Shown here in pieces: positions 27,001-38,719 of a stretch of DNA of 64,000 nt (positions are counted from its first letter, which is position 1; the number at the start of each line of letters is the position of its first letter). This stretch comes from Aplysia californica (Eukaryota; Mollusca; Gastropoda; Aplysiida; Aplysiidae). The stretch covers positions 527,714 through 591,713 of the forward strand of contig NW_004797281.1 of the NCBI RefSeq assembly GCF_000002075.1, in the 5' to 3' direction. Made by a program: the position numbers and the translations under genes. The notes beneath the pieces are model-generated. The model saw only the letters and a list, made by a program, of their open reading frames with translations. It made no database searches and was not told the origin of the DNA.

Positions 27001-30000
27001 TTCATTGTCTTAATATGCCTTCTGTTTGTTGACATTTTTTTGCTCTTCATTTTATTTTCCTTTTCCCTCTTTAAAAATGTATGGTAGAAGTCTTTGTATT
27101 ATAATTTAAGTATTATGTTAACTTCATAATATAATCAACTGGAACATTTTTTTGTCTCTACAGTTTTTATCGAAACTTATGGATGTCAGATGAATGTAAA
27201 TGATACTGAAATTGCTTGGAGCATCTTACAGCAGAATGGGTTTACTAAAGCTTCAAGCATATCTGAGGTATGTTGAAAGTAGTACTGTAGTACTGACAAA
27301 CATTTGTAAAATTAATCAGTTTTAATTTCTTTGTTATCTTTAAATTCTATTATATTCACTTTATATGGTCAAACTGTAAATGGTTCAAATAGTTAAAATT
27401 TCAAAGTCCTGAGTAGTAAAATCATTTGGTGGTCTTTTATATAGAAACTGCACGGTTCAAATCAAATGATTTATGTGGTGGTTCATGTATTGATTGTTAC
27501 CAATGAATTTTGAATGGAATGCAATAGGAAAGTGGAATTTTTTTGTGGCTTTTTCATTCTATTTTTAGGCTGATGTGGTTCTCGCCATTACTTGTGCTAT
27601 CAGAGAAGGTGCAGAGAACAAGATCTGGAAACGTTTGAATTACTTCAAGTCTGTCAAGAAAAGGAGAAGTAAACACAGGCCTTTAAAAATTGGCCTTTTA
27701 GGTGAGTCTGCAAATGTGTTAGTGTTGGTATTTTTCTTTTTTTAAAAATTATTTTTTTAAAGATTCTTGATGGACAACAAACAGGTCTTTTTAAAGTTTT
27801 ATTTTGGTTTTGTTACTTTCTGACTTTAAGAAAATACTCATGAAATGTTAAGAACAGATAGTCTTCTGACATTGTGATGCTTTGTGAGCGAGAGTGAGCC
27901 CATGTCAAGGGTGAACTCACAAAACAAACAAAAGACGGTCACATCGTACAAGGGGAGATCCCTCTCAGTACTCTTAAATTATTTTATATTCTTGTTCAAT
28001 CCCTTTTACATTTATAAATCTGAGTTGTTGCGCTTGCTTACACTATTTTACATTGATATGACCATGATTTTTGTACAAAACTGTAGGCTGCATGGCTGAG
28101 AGGCTGAAGCATAAAATCCTGGAGCAGGACAAGATGGTGGATGTTGTTTGTGGACCAGACGCTTATCGGGACCTGCCGCGTCTGCTCGCAGTGACGAGGT
28201 CCACAGATCAGGCAGCAGGTGCTAATGTGTCTGTGTGTTTGTATCTAAGTGTGTGTGTGTGTGTGTGAGTTTGTATTTATGTGTGTGTGTTGAGTCTGTG
28301 TGTGTGTGTGTGTGTGTATGAGTCTGTGTTTGTGTGTCTGTCTGTCTATTTTGTTTGTCTATGTTTGATGTGTGTATTTGTTGCTGTTGTTAACCCAGTT
28401 GCCCATGGACTTGTGGCCTTCAATTTTTATTTTGTGCCTAGTGCATTTATGATTGACTGTGTCTGAAAATATATTACAAGCATGTAAGACTTTATTCGTA
28501 TGCATAGCTGCCAACTACTGTGTAAAAAAATTTGATACATTAGAGAGGGTCTGATTACGGAAGTCTATTTTCGTACTGAGAAATATGTATTCTGTTTTCA
28601 AGTTTTGCTCCTGACAGACTTGCTGATTCTGAAGAAAAATTGTGAACTCTCAAGACCAGATTTGCTGATAATTATGTGAACGAAGCCCATAAGTCGAGGG
28701 TGACTTCTTGATAAATATTTATTATTTAATAGGGTGTATATTCTCTGATTTCTTCCCATTGTTCTTTGTATTGAGATGTGTGTCCATTCGTGTGTGTCTG
28801 GTTTTAATATTGAAAATTTAGACTGTTTACTGCTTACTTATAAAGCTGCTTGTGGCTAATGTATGTTGCTGCAGCATTGATTGGGAAAAAAATAGATCAT
28901 GTTATGATGGGTGTCAGCATTGTGAGGCATATGAGAATTTTTTTTCTACTTTTACTTTGTCTCGAAATAGTTATAATGGCTGATAACTTTGCCCTGTTTC
29001 TTAATACATTTCGTTTTCTGTTCTTCTGCAGTCAATGTCCAGTTATCTTTAGAAGAAACTTATGCAGATGTGGTGCCAGTGAGACTGAACTCAAACAGTC
29101 CCTCAGCATTTGTGTAAGTGTCAGTGTTGCCTGTGGGCTGGAGGTTTTCTGGTATTTAGGTGTGGTCTACTTTATAATAGACTATGATTATAGTAATTGC
29201 CTTGTATACAGTGCATACCCATTCTCTACTACATGCTCCATGTGCTTTACAAATATTATTCTCACCTGGAGGGCTGAAATTGTTGGCCAATAACCCATAT
29301 TTTGCTGTTATAGTGGTTCAAATTGTCGAGGAAAACGGGAAGGGAATTTTCCCTACTCGTTATCCCACACTCTTGATATTTTCCAGAGGAAGTGTGCAAT
29401 GTTAATAATTGGCACGACACATCACAAACTATTAAATAATTAAAACCATCTGCTACGGGGCCTTTTGTGGACTCTTTATGGGATGGAAAGGGGGGGGGGA
29501 GGGGGCAGGGAGGGATAGCTGTGAAATTGTTGGTACTGTGAGGATCTTTTTTCTTCTTCCAAATTCTATTTTTGTTCATCAGTTTGCTTTTCTAAGATGG
29601 GGCTGTATATATTGTGTTCCCACATTTCTCTTTACATCATTGATTCACTTTTACATTGTTTAAGTTCTAATATTTCTCTTTCGCTTTTATATGACTTAGT
29701 TATTTAGTTATTGTTAATTTTAAAAAAAATTGAAATGGAGGCTGTTCTGCTCAGCTGGAACAATACTGTACTCTGCTTGTTTACTACTTCACTCAGTTCT
29801 TTTTACTTTCTTTTTATCTGAGAAATGTGAGCTACAGTGTTGCATTTCCATTATTTTGTTGATGTACTTCGTTTGAGTAAAGATAAATTTTGTGCTTTGT
29901 AGTTGCCCAGATGGGGGTCTGTTCCTACTTATTTACTTCTTTTGTTGATACATGTGCGTTTCTTGAAAAGTAGTCGCCATTTCAGTATTTACTCATCATT

Positions 30001-33000
30001 GTATAGTAAAGCTGTAACGGAAAAAATTCTTTCTTTAGTTTTTGCTATTTTTATTTTGATAATCATCTTCATTATTAGTGGTTGGCTGGAGGGCGCCACC
30101 TGCTGGCCCTACTTCTGTTCAGTTGTTTTTGTTTGTCTGTCTTACTTTCTCCCTGCACTAAATGACAATTATTGTGTTGATTCTTTATTCAACTCAAACA
30201 CAGACAGTCAAAGAAAATTTTCATTATTAGTAGTCATTGTACTTTTCAGGATGTGGAATATATTTTTCGCTCCTGATCTTTTGGTCTCAGGTCCATAATG
30301 CGAGGCTGTGACAACATGTGTACCTACTGCATCGTGCCTTTCACCCGCGGCAGAGAGCGCAGTCGGCCCATTTCCTCCATCTTAGAAGAAATTCACATCC
30401 TCTCTGAGCAGGTGTGTAGTCTTTGGTATTCACATGGGATATATGGTATTCTTCTTCTTATTTATTTTTTGGTCTTTTTTTGTTGTTGTTCCTTGAGCTT
30501 GAGGTGTGACATAATTCTTAACATGTGCTGTGCGAGATGAACATATTTACGTACAGTTGAACTTGCTTTAATGGCCTCCTGTCCAAGACAATCACCTGTA
30601 CAAATGACAGTTTCTCACTTTCCCTTCTTGCATTACAGAATGTGAAAGATGTGACCCTTCTGGGGCAAAATGTGAACAGCTACCGGGATGTTTCCTCAGC
30701 TTATGGAGAGGATGAGGACATGCCCACACAGCTGAGTGCAGGTAGACTATAGAAAAAAAAATTTCAAGGTTATGACTATGCTTATAAAAGTTATCTCCAT
30801 TTCAAGGTTATGATTATGCTTATAAAAGTTATCTCCATTTCAAGGTTATGATTATGCTTAATAAAGTTAACAAGTGAACTTCACTTCAAGATTATGACTA
30901 TTCTTTCTGTAGTGAAATACACTATTGGGTTATTTCTGAAGTTGTGCATTTTTTTAGGGACACTGGGTTTTAGATAAAAAATTTTTATAGATTCAAATTC
31001 CACTGACTCTGGGCCTCAAATATGAATATTTGTATATAATATATGGGGCTGTATAGAATAAATACCGTAATAATTTATAGAAAATAATTATGTTTCTTTA
31101 AATGTTTGGTCTTCTGCCCAAGTGAAGGTTACAAGGAGAAATCAAATATGGTAATATGCTGTCAAAGTCTCAAATAGTATAAACTCAAAAAGGTTTTTTT
31201 TTTTTTTAACACAGATCTGACTTTGGCTTTTATCTTAAACTGTTGACAAAGAGTTCACTCGAGTCTTGGTCATCAATGAGACTGATTGTACAGCAGCTAC
31301 TGGTGTTAATTGTTTTATAGTTTGAGTCAAATCATTTGTTTTTGCGGAAAACAATAAAGTGTGACTCTAGTTAAGATTGATTGTTTAACTGATACCATTT
31401 GTCAATCTGTTCATAGCCAGCACCCACTTTTGCCACCTTTAAGAGGCAAAAATTTTCATGTATTCCCAAGTGGGCCATTAAATAATACTGGTGATTACCA
31501 CTGCCCAGCAAAATTTCCAAATCGCCTACCATAGTGCAAATGCTGCTGTATGTCGTTGAACGTAGATAACATGCTTCTTAAGGCAAATAGCCTTATGATT
31601 GTTAGAGAGTGAAGTCAATGCATAATACAATATGAAAGTGCATGTGGTTGTTGTTCACTAGTAGCTTAGCATTAATTTCGTTTGCAGGTTTCAAGACAGT
31701 CTATAAGCCCAAAACAGGTGGGAGGAGATTCGCAGAGCTACTCGAAGCTGTGTCAAAAGTTGACCCAGAAATGAGGATTCGGTTCACTTCACCTCATCCC
31801 AAGGACTTTCCAGATGAGGTGAGTGCATTTTATCTCTCTGTCGTACTATTATTTTGTCTCTCTGGCATACTGTGGAGACGAAAGCAGTCAACAGAGTATG
31901 GTTAGAGAGCAGGAAAGAGATTAAAGGAGAACATTTTTAGAGAACATTTTTCTGTCGCTGTCTGGTTTCGAACCGGGGATCTATTGAATGAGAGGTGAAC
32001 ACTGTAACCTCTAGTCTAGACCATGAGAGCCCCCCCCCCCCCCCCAGTTAGGGGTTGGGGTTAGGGTTAGGGCCACTCAGCCAGACAGCGCCAGCTCACT
32101 GGCCGGTGCCACTAGCCACTTACAGACAACCGATTAAAATGTTTTTTTGACAAATGTTTCTCAGGTGCTTCACACAATCATGGAGAGACCCAATGTTTGT
32201 AAGCAGATCCACCTTCCTGCCCAGAGCGGCAATTCTGAGGTGCTCAAGGCCATGGGGCGGGGCTACAGTCGGGAAGCTTACCTGGAGCTGGTAGAACGTG
32301 TCAGGGACATAATCCCAGGTGTGTGAGTGTGGATGTTTGCCATGTGTGTGCCTGTATATGTGTGTGTGTGTATCTTTTTCTTGTGTGAGTGCTGGGCTAC
32401 AGTCGGGAAGCACACCTACTGCTGATGGAACGTGTCAGGGACATAATCCCAGGAGTGTGAGTGTGGATGTTTGCCGTGTGTGTGCCTGTATATGTGTGTG
32501 TGTATCTTTGTCTTGTGTGAGTGCTGGGCTACAGTCGGGAAGCACACCTACTGCTGATGGAACGTGTCAGGGATATAATCCCAGGTGTGTGTGTGTGGAT
32601 GTTTATCGTGTTTGTGTAGGTGTGTGTGTATGTTTGTCTTGTGTGAGCATATTCATTTTTCTGTACATGTTCGTCTTGTGTGAGTGTTTATATGGGTGTA
32701 TGTTCATCTTGTGTGATTGTGTGTATGGATATGTGTAGGTGTGTGTGTGTGTATTATCGTCTTGTGTAATTGTATGTATGAATGTGTGTAGGTGTGTGTG
32801 TTTGGATGTGTTTGGGTGTGTGTGGGGGAGGAGTGGGTCCACGTGCCCACATAAGCATGACACTGCTTGGGTGTGTGTACATGCTTCAGTGTTTGTGTGT
32901 GCATGTTATGTACCTGTGTCTGCCTTTGTTTATATCCCTCAAAAACCTATGTGTTTGTGTATGTCTATTTGGTTAAGCCGTGTTGACGAAATCAGCTTTC

Positions 33001-36000
33001 TTTTTGAAGCTGCTATACTTTTTTTGCATGTATGACATTCTCTAGTAGCACCTCTAATCTTCAGCCCCTACATGACCTATTTGTGTTGTAAATGCTAGGA
33101 AACTTGTAGGAAAACTAAAAATAAACTGTGTTGCCCCTGACTTTTACATGTATTTAGTTGATGTGCTTCTCTTTTTTTCTAATAAAAATACATATTGTCT
33201 GTTTCGCTCCATTCTCAGGGGTGGGTTTGTCCAGTGACTTCATAGCGGGTTTCTGCGGAGAATCAGAGGCAGCCCACCAGGACACGCTGTCTTTGCTGGA
33301 CATTGTCAAGTACAACTTTGCCTTCTGTTTCCCTTACAGCATGAGACAGGTAGGTGCACAACTGTCTGATCAAGTGTTTCAAAATATGGTGGAATCAGGC
33401 ACTCGACAATTTTGGGGCATACAAATTTTGGGGCATACAAAGCTATTTGCATAATCTTAAAACCTGTTTATTTGCCTTGTTTATTTTAATAAACACAAAA
33501 AAGATTCTCATCTAATCTTCAATAGCAGTTGAGATATTTTTTATTTGAAAAGGTGGGGTCGCCTGTCATGGCCTCATGACAGATATTGGTATTCCACTAT
33601 TTCCTCGAACCCCACCATCCGGAACCCAGGGAAACTATTACAATCAGGGTTATGTGTGTGGTGGGTTAATTATATAATGAGACAGACTGGTGCATAGAGC
33701 CAATTTGAAAATGAACTCTTCTTTGCTTTCATTTTGACTATGGCAAACTTTTTACTGTTTAGGAAATGAGAGAAACATGTCATTGTTTTTTCACCAAGAT
33801 GCATCTTTACATGAAAGAATTGTAGGAATGATTTAATTTAAAAAATTATGTGGTTCATGTATTTTGCTTGCTTTTGTGTTGAGCTTTGCTGAAAAAACCT
33901 GTGAATTTTGCGTTCCATCTTCTTTATGATCCCCCATCCTCCGTGCAACATAGAAAACCAGAGCCTACCACCGACTGCAGGATGATGTCCCCCAGGAGGT
34001 CAAGCTCCGCAGGAACACAGAGCTACATGACAGATATCGCAAACATGCCGAGGTCAGGCACAAGTCACAGATAGGACAGCGGCATCTCGTCTTGGTGGAA
34101 GGGGTGAGCTTATTTGTGGTGTGCGACCTTAAATGAAAAGTTTTTGTTGATTTTCTCAATTAAATAGGCCTCTTGCAGATTTCATACTGTATATCATGAC
34201 ATATATAGGATGCAACTTCTTTCCTTATAATTTGGGCTTCAAAGTTGATAAAATAATGGAAACACCCCCCCCCCCCCCCCCCCCCCCCCACCACCACTAA
34301 CGAAGGTGTCGGTGCTTGCCATGAAAAAGTTGTGGTGCGTTTTATTGGATGAACATAAGATTTATACCAAAATTTTGTCTCTCAAGTCTACTTGAACTTG
34401 TGTCTTATCTGCACATGTGTCTGGGTAAGAGATTTCCTCGTCACATCTTTTTTTTAGATCTTTGGCTGTGTGCTTACAAGCTGTAAGTGTATTAACTTTT
34501 TAGTTCCATAATACCCTAGTGGCAGTTCCATGATTAGGTTTCATGGCTTAAAAAGCTAATGTGCTATAATTTCCATGTAGAAGGAAATAACCTTTCTGGC
34601 CAGTCATGACCATACATATTTTCACCAAATATGAAGTTTTGCATGTAAAATTACCCTGGAAATAGTTCTAGTGGACCTGTAACAGTGTCCCTCGAGCTTA
34701 TTCAATGTAAAGTATATGTTGCTTATTCATCTAACATCTGACACTTATTGAAATAGGATATGAGACCAAAAGAAACAGATGTTATTTGTCTTCTTTTCAG
34801 GAAAGCAAGCGATCTTCTTTGGATCTGTCTGGTCGCAATGATGCCAACACCAAAGTTGTGTTTCCCAACCAGGCATTGGCTGATGTGACTGGAGCCGATG
34901 TAGCCAGGACGTCTCAACCCGGTGACTACGTTGTAGTGGAGGTAAAAATGTAGGGCGTGAAAAATACATCTCATTTTAAATCGTTGTTGTTATAGGAGTT
35001 TGTTGAATTGGTATTTTTTTTCAAAGTGCAGTAAACATTTGTGTGTACTTAAAGGGTCGGTCTCACCTTAGAAAGAATTTTTTGTGTATTTAGAGTTTGG
35101 TTCGGTGATTTTTGTGATGTAAATAAGGATGATATGGTTATTTTTAGAGCATCCGTGCAAAGAAATGATGGGCTGACCATGATTGCTGATGTCTGTTTCA
35201 GACCTGGCATTCCAAAATGGTGATGAAATCTTAATGCTGCACGTCAAAGTGTATTCAGTGTGATCAAATTTTTTACACTTGAGTCGATACTATCCTGAAT
35301 ACAAACTCATTGAATTCATAATAATGCTGCCAAATGACAGACAACCCCTGAATTGTAACAACAACAAAAATTTAATGTAGGTGTCATACCTCTTTATTTT
35401 CACTTAAAGAAGGTTAGGATAACAGTTATTATTCTCATTATCTGTTTCCTGTTTAACCCGCATTAGTCCTGACTATTTTATTAACCCCTTCATTGCCTTA
35501 TAACGTACCTGGTACGCCATGAAAATGCGTAATTTTTAGCGCTGCGGCGTACCATGTACGTCATGGAAGTTTGCAAAATTTGCTGCTCCTGGTTGCCTAT
35601 ATGGTACATGTACGTCACGCTGATAACCTGGCTCTACTTCTTCTGTACGGAGTTTTAGCCACAAGTGCTGCTTAGATTTGTGTTCGGAAATAAAATGCGC
35701 GCTTTTCGTTACCAAATTTGCTAGTACGGTATTTCTTTACTGCTAGGCTTGGAAGCGATCGATAAACATAGATCTCTAGGCTTGCGGTTGGCCGTATGCT
35801 CTTACAAAATGTAAACACGCGAAATGACTTCAAAAAGGCAAATAAATTCACTTTTTTACTTAGATTTGCAGGTTATTCGAAATTATGAGTTAGATGGGAG
35901 GAAATGGGAAGTGAGAAAAGTGAAAATCGAAGACCCGGTGTCCGAAATATGTCACGAGTGTGCTAGATCTAGACCGCGCGCCCGTTAACACTGAGACATT

Positions 36001-36414
36001 AAGCTGCTGTCCTGGGTAATGAGCTCAGCTGAAAATCAGTGTGGACAGTAGGAACGTATACCCTATAGCAACGAAAGGGTTGGCTGCCTTTTTGTTTGCA
36101 AATGCAACTTCATAAATTTTAAGTTATTTTCATAAAATCCAAGCGGCTTGCTTGATTACTAGCCTGGGTTAGTTCCGACAGTCAGGATTTAAGCAACACA
36201 TCTTCTATATGTTTTATATTGTGACAAAGGGGTAATAATATACATTTGCAGTCTCTTTCAGAACTGATATGTTTTGTTTCCTCTTCCGTCAGTACAGATC
36301 ACCTCGGGCAACTCCCTGGGCATGAAGGGCACCGCCTTATACCGCACCTCCCTGCAGCACCACCACCGCCAAGGACAACAGGAAACTCTCCATTGCTCTC
36401 AAACAACGGTGTGA
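24066..36414 (+). CDS. CDK5RAP1: CDK5RAP1, mitochondrial tRNA methylthiotransferase
   Basis: Exons: 24066-24405, 27164-27267, 27569-27701, 28087-28218, 29032-29113, 30291-30411, 30639-30741, 31688-31818, 32165-32318, 33219-33349, 33954-34103, 34801-34941, 36298-36414. All junctions keep frame; product 612 aa, close to human (about 600). The enzyme adds the 2-methylthio group to i6A37 of mitochondrial tRNAs, using two 4Fe-4S clusters and SAM. A basic N-terminus (residues 1-40, few acids) fits a mitochondrial presequence. The MTTase N-domain has its three cysteines: YGCQMN C121, ITC C157 and GCMAER C194. The radical-SAM motif CDNMCTYC gives C270, C274 and C277. [12 protein letters not shown] and QIHLPAQSG follow, then a C-terminal TRAM domain ending QPGDYVVVE...GTALYRTS. 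Stop TGA at 36412-36414. Intron 1 is 2.8 kb. Odd points: a transposon-like acceptor before exon 7 and a copied exon-9 end in intron 9. Confidence 0.97.
24525..24600. repeat. Perfect 30-bp palindrome with SINE-like (ATA)n flank
   Basis: 24542-24571 is a perfect palindrome with centre CCGAACGTTCGG. A second half, TATTTCTCCGAACGG, follows at 24580. The preceding ATAATAATAACGAAGTGAC is the reverse complement of the flank at 22916. It lies in CDK5RAP1 intron 1, 120 bases after exon 1. Confidence 0.8.
24640..26260. other. CDK5RAP1 intron 1, no gene recognised
   Basis: Low-complexity patches only: poly-C at 24924 and 25680, (CA)-rich sequence at about 25170-25260 and short (TA) runs. No exon-like frame with splice sites was seen. 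Confidence 0.5.
26272..26372. repeat. Tandem hairpin units, GTTCGG...CCGAAC
   Basis: Three starts of GTTCGGAGAAATAGT (about 26275, 26308, 26346) are separated by AGCTTTATTTTCCCGAAC. Each unit of about 37 bp can fold back on itself. The last unit runs into TGTCGGCCTAATAATAA, the reverse complement of the start of the 21473 element. Confidence 0.75.
28238..28385. repeat. TG-rich microsatellite in CDK5RAP1 intron 4
   Basis: Interrupted (TG)n starts 20 bases after exon 4. Cys/Val-rich frames are artefacts. Confidence 0.85.
30082..30205 (+). mobile_element. SINE family B copy in CDK5RAP1 intron 5
   Basis: Head GGTTGGCTGGAGGGCGCCAC, then CTGTCTGTCTTACTTT-type pyrimidine blocks, CACTAAATGACAATTATTGT and TTTATTCAACTCAAAC. 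It matches the reverse complement of copies at 37.3-38.7 kb. Confidence 0.65.
30554..30638 (+). mobile_element. Tigger-like (family T) end that supplies the exon 7 acceptor
   Basis: TA|CAGTTGAACTTGCTTTAATG and TCCAAGACAATCACCTGTAC match the end of the family T element at 15856-16048 (inverted) and 44738. The element runs up to the splice acceptor: its pyrimidine-rich TTTCCCTTCTTGC stretch corresponds to TTTCCATTTCCCCCCTTGC in the 44.8-kb copy. The remaining interior and other end are missing. Confidence 0.65.
31955..32100 (-). mobile_element. tRNA-like sequence or SINE head with poly-G and telomere-like insert
   Basis: On the minus strand GGCGCTGTCTGGCTGAGTGG is followed by CCCTAACCCTAACCCC and a run of about 18 G. 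Then come TCTAGACTAGAGGTTA, CCCCGGTTCGAAACC (B-box like) and CAGACAGCGAC, which pairs with the start. It looks like a serine/leucine-type tRNA relic with an insertion. T-stem pairing is poor, so it is not called as a functional tRNA. Confidence 0.45.
32260..32650 (+). repeat. Tandem repeat made from the exon 9 end and its splice donor
   Basis: Three units begin GGGCTACAGTCGGGAAGC at 32260 (within true exon 9), 32394 and 32526; period 132-134 bp. Each has about 59 bp of exon followed by the start of intron 9 (GTGTGTGAGTGTGGATG...). Units 2 and 3 keep an open frame ([20 protein letters not shown]). Unit 2 has lost the donor GT (CCAGGAGTG); unit 3 keeps CCAG|GTGTGT. Confidence 0.92.
33040..33112 (+). 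mobile_element. SINE family A fragment
   Basis: TAGTAGCACCTCTAATCTTC followed by CCTACATGACCTATTTGTG is the 3' half of family A in plus orientation, in CDK5RAP1 intron 9. Confidence 0.6.
33380..33570 (-). mobile_element. Fragment of the 41.2-kb MITE family
   Basis: ATGGTGGAATCAGGCACTCG with AATTTTGGGGCATAC is the reverse complement of the right end at 41577-41608. ATAGCAGTTGAGATATTTTT and GGTGGGGTCGC match 41450-41510 inverted. It lies in CDK5RAP1 intron 10. Confidence 0.55.
34264..34290. repeat. Poly-C tract
   Basis: About 25 consecutive C in CDK5RAP1 intron 11; the length is likely unreliable. Confidence 0.9.
35481..36082. mobile_element. TTAA-type (piggyBac-like) MITE in CDK5RAP1 intron 12
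   Basis: The left end TTAACCCCTTCATTGCCTTA pairs with the right end TATAGCAACGAAAGGGTTGG. The left half also holds repeated TACCTGGTACG / TACCATGTACGTCATGG / TACATGTACGTCAC palindromic pieces. No coding capacity. Confidence 0.5.
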
Positions 36415-36424
36415 TTGTTTGTTT

Positions 36425-36580
36425 TAGCGCTGGTGAAATGACAGCTTGAACTGCATTCTTCCCAGGAAGTTGAAATTGTTTCAGAATTCTACCAAGTCTG
36501 CTTGTAAAGTGCATAGAGCTTGCTTTTGAGCAGAAATTAGCCCTAAACAAATGCTATTTATTGTTATTATTATTAGGATA
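36425..36580 (+). mobile_element. SINE 3' fragment in the CDK5RAP1 3' UTR
   Basis: TGCATTCTTCCCAGGAAGTT, GTAAAGTGCATAGAGCTTGC and ACAAATGCTATTTATTG match the 3' body and tail of the SINE at 59963-60270. It begins about 10 bases after the stop codon. Confidence 0.65.
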
Positions 36581-36776
36581 CAGACTGGGATCCTGACCGT
36601 TGTGTCATTGTTCAACTGGTTTTCTTTTGCTTTGCTCTAGTTTTTGTAAATGCTCATTATCACATTTCGGTTTTATTTTTGTTGATGAACTCTGAATAAT
36701 TTTCAGCTTTCTCCTCTGCGGTGTGTCTAATTTTGACTGGCAGCAATGCAATATAAATATATGTATTGAGTCCCAG

Positions 36777-36782
36777 AATAAA
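36777..36782 (+). terminator. Candidate polyadenylation signal of CDK5RAP1
   Basis: AATAAA lies 363 bases after the stop codon and is the first canonical signal downstream in the right orientation. Cleavage site not determined. Confidence 0.5.
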
Positions 36783-37339
36783 TTTTAAGTTCAATTCGTA
36801 GAATTTGTCTTTTTCTTTACAATAGTTCACACTAGGATTGTTGGCTGTGGCGGAGATGTTACTTGACCTCTCTAAAATGGACTGCCTGGTTTGCCCTATA
36901 GAACTGTCATAGATGCTAAAGCGGTGGTGTTTTTCCCTGTTCTGATTACAAATGTTCACCCTTCTTAGAAGATAGGAACAATTCCTGAACATCAGGTGAC
37001 AGAAAAACAAAGTGCCGATAATAAACACATTCATTGTGGGAACTTCATTTTTTATTAAACTTTCATGACAAAAAACCCCAACAAAAACAAACTGTTAGTA
37101 AAAATTTGTGACAAGATATAACCATGAGCAATACAGAGTGACTTTGTTCCAAGCACACTTTCACAGTGGTTCCTCCCTCTGCTGATAGCTCTGCCATTGT
37201 GTGGTGCTACATGAGTTTGGCCTCTGTGCCATTTGATAAAACTCTGTTTTAACAGCAGTGCACAACAGTGAATAGACACAAGAAAATCAATGTGTTGAGT
37301 TGAAGAGAAGAATAGATGAACACAGTTATGGTCAAATGT

Positions 37340-37465
37340 ATTTGTTTGAGTAAAGAGAAGTATATTGACAAAATAACAAGTTATTCCGTGCAGGGAAAAG
37401 ACAGACAGACAGAAACAACAGATGGAAAGAAAGGAAGTGGGATATACCAGTAGCACCCTCCAAAA
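37340..37465 (-). mobile_element. SINE family B copy
   Basis: Plus-strand blocks TTTGAGTAAAGAGAAGTATA, GACAGACAGACAGAAACAAC and AGTAGCACCCTCCAA mark family B. Further copies follow at 37662-37785, 37795-37860 and 38575-38712. Confidence 0.65.
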
Positions 37466-37661
37466 CAGAGGATGATTACAAGACATCGTTGTGCTGAGTC
37501 AAAGAGAACTTATGAATACAGAAACGATCATATGAACACTATAATGGTCAAACAATGTTGGAAGGAAAAGTGGCGAGCCAATCAACAAAACCAATAAAAG
37601 GTTGGCAAGGACAGTGTCTGGGTCTATTGTTTGCCTCTCTCATGAGCTTTGTTTGTTTCTT

Positions 37662-37860
37662 AGTTTGAGTAAAGAGAAGCACACCAACACAAAAATGGTC
37701 GTTTAGTGTTGGGAAAATGTAAGACGGCCAGCCAGAAACAATAGAAAAAGTAAAAAAGTAGGACCTACCAGTGGCACCCTCCAAGGACCCGCTTGTTTGA
37801 GTAAAGAGAAGAACATTGATACTATAAATGGTCATTTAGTGCAGGGAAATGGCAATACAG
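37662..37860 (-). mobile_element. Two SINE family B copies in a row (second truncated)
   Basis: The first has GTTTGAGTAAAGAGAAGCAC, ATGGTCGTTTAGTGTTGGG and AGTGGCACCCTCCAA. The second starts again with GTTTGAGTAAAGAGAAGAAC and stops after AATGGTCATTTAGTGCAGGG. Confidence 0.65.
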
Positions 37861-38574
37861 ATAAACGAATGGGGGAAAGAAAAGTTGGTTCTTCTGAACA
37901 TCTCCTACTAATCAAATCATTCTTCTTATTCTGTCAGTAGTTTTCTTTATTTGTACATATCATAAATCTGTATATATAATACATATAATACCCTCAGAAC
38001 AAGTTGGCACTTCAGCCTGCATATAAATATATGCTTGAAAGAGATTTTTAAATAAGAAACAAATTTTAAAAAAGAATTGTTTTACTTTCATCTATAACTA
38101 TAAGTACTATGGTTTCATGCTCATCACAACATTTTACAGTCCACTTCCATGTGAAAAAAGACAGGTACGAAAACAAAAACTGCTTGCAGCAAATAAATTT
38201 GAGTTCTCCTGAATAGGATTTCACCGGATTTGACTAATTTTTCCCCAAAGCGATAATTCAAATGTTGGATGTGATATCGTGTCCAGAGGGAAACAGAGAT
38301 AAAAATGTCATGAAATCAAGGTAAAAGTGAACCATACCATAGGAGGAATGTATCATGTCTGAGTTGAGTTTATACTTCTTTCAAAGTCATCTTTTCATTC
38401 CTTTTCATAACTAATAAGTCTTGCAAGCTGCTAAGCAAGTTGTATGTGAAGACTGCATATAAATAGATGATGGAGACATTTAATCCTTCTAAATCTAAAG
38501 TTGTGGATCCAGTTGAGTGCCATTTTAGAAGTTGATCGGCAGATGTACTGTACTGTGCTTGCTTTGTTTTCATT

Positions 38575-38712
38575 TTTAGTTTTAGCATTAGTAAAGAGAA
38601 GCACCTCAATGCAACAACAATCATTCAATTATGGGTAGGGGCAAAGCAAGACAGGCTTACAGAAACAACAGAGGGAAAGAAATAAAGCAGGACCTATCAA
38701 TGGCACCCATCA
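38575..38712 (-). mobile_element. SINE family B copy
   Basis: TAGTAAAGAGAAGCACCTCA, ACAGAAACAACAGAGGG and CAATGGCACCCATCA follow the family order. Confidence 0.65.
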
Positions 38713-38719
38713 GCTATGA

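Noticed and set aside
32058-32075. Interstitial telomere (TTAGGG)n
   Set aside because: Only about two and a half units; treated as part of the tRNA-like relic. The short GGTTAGGGTT at 1250 and 3861 is likewise too short.
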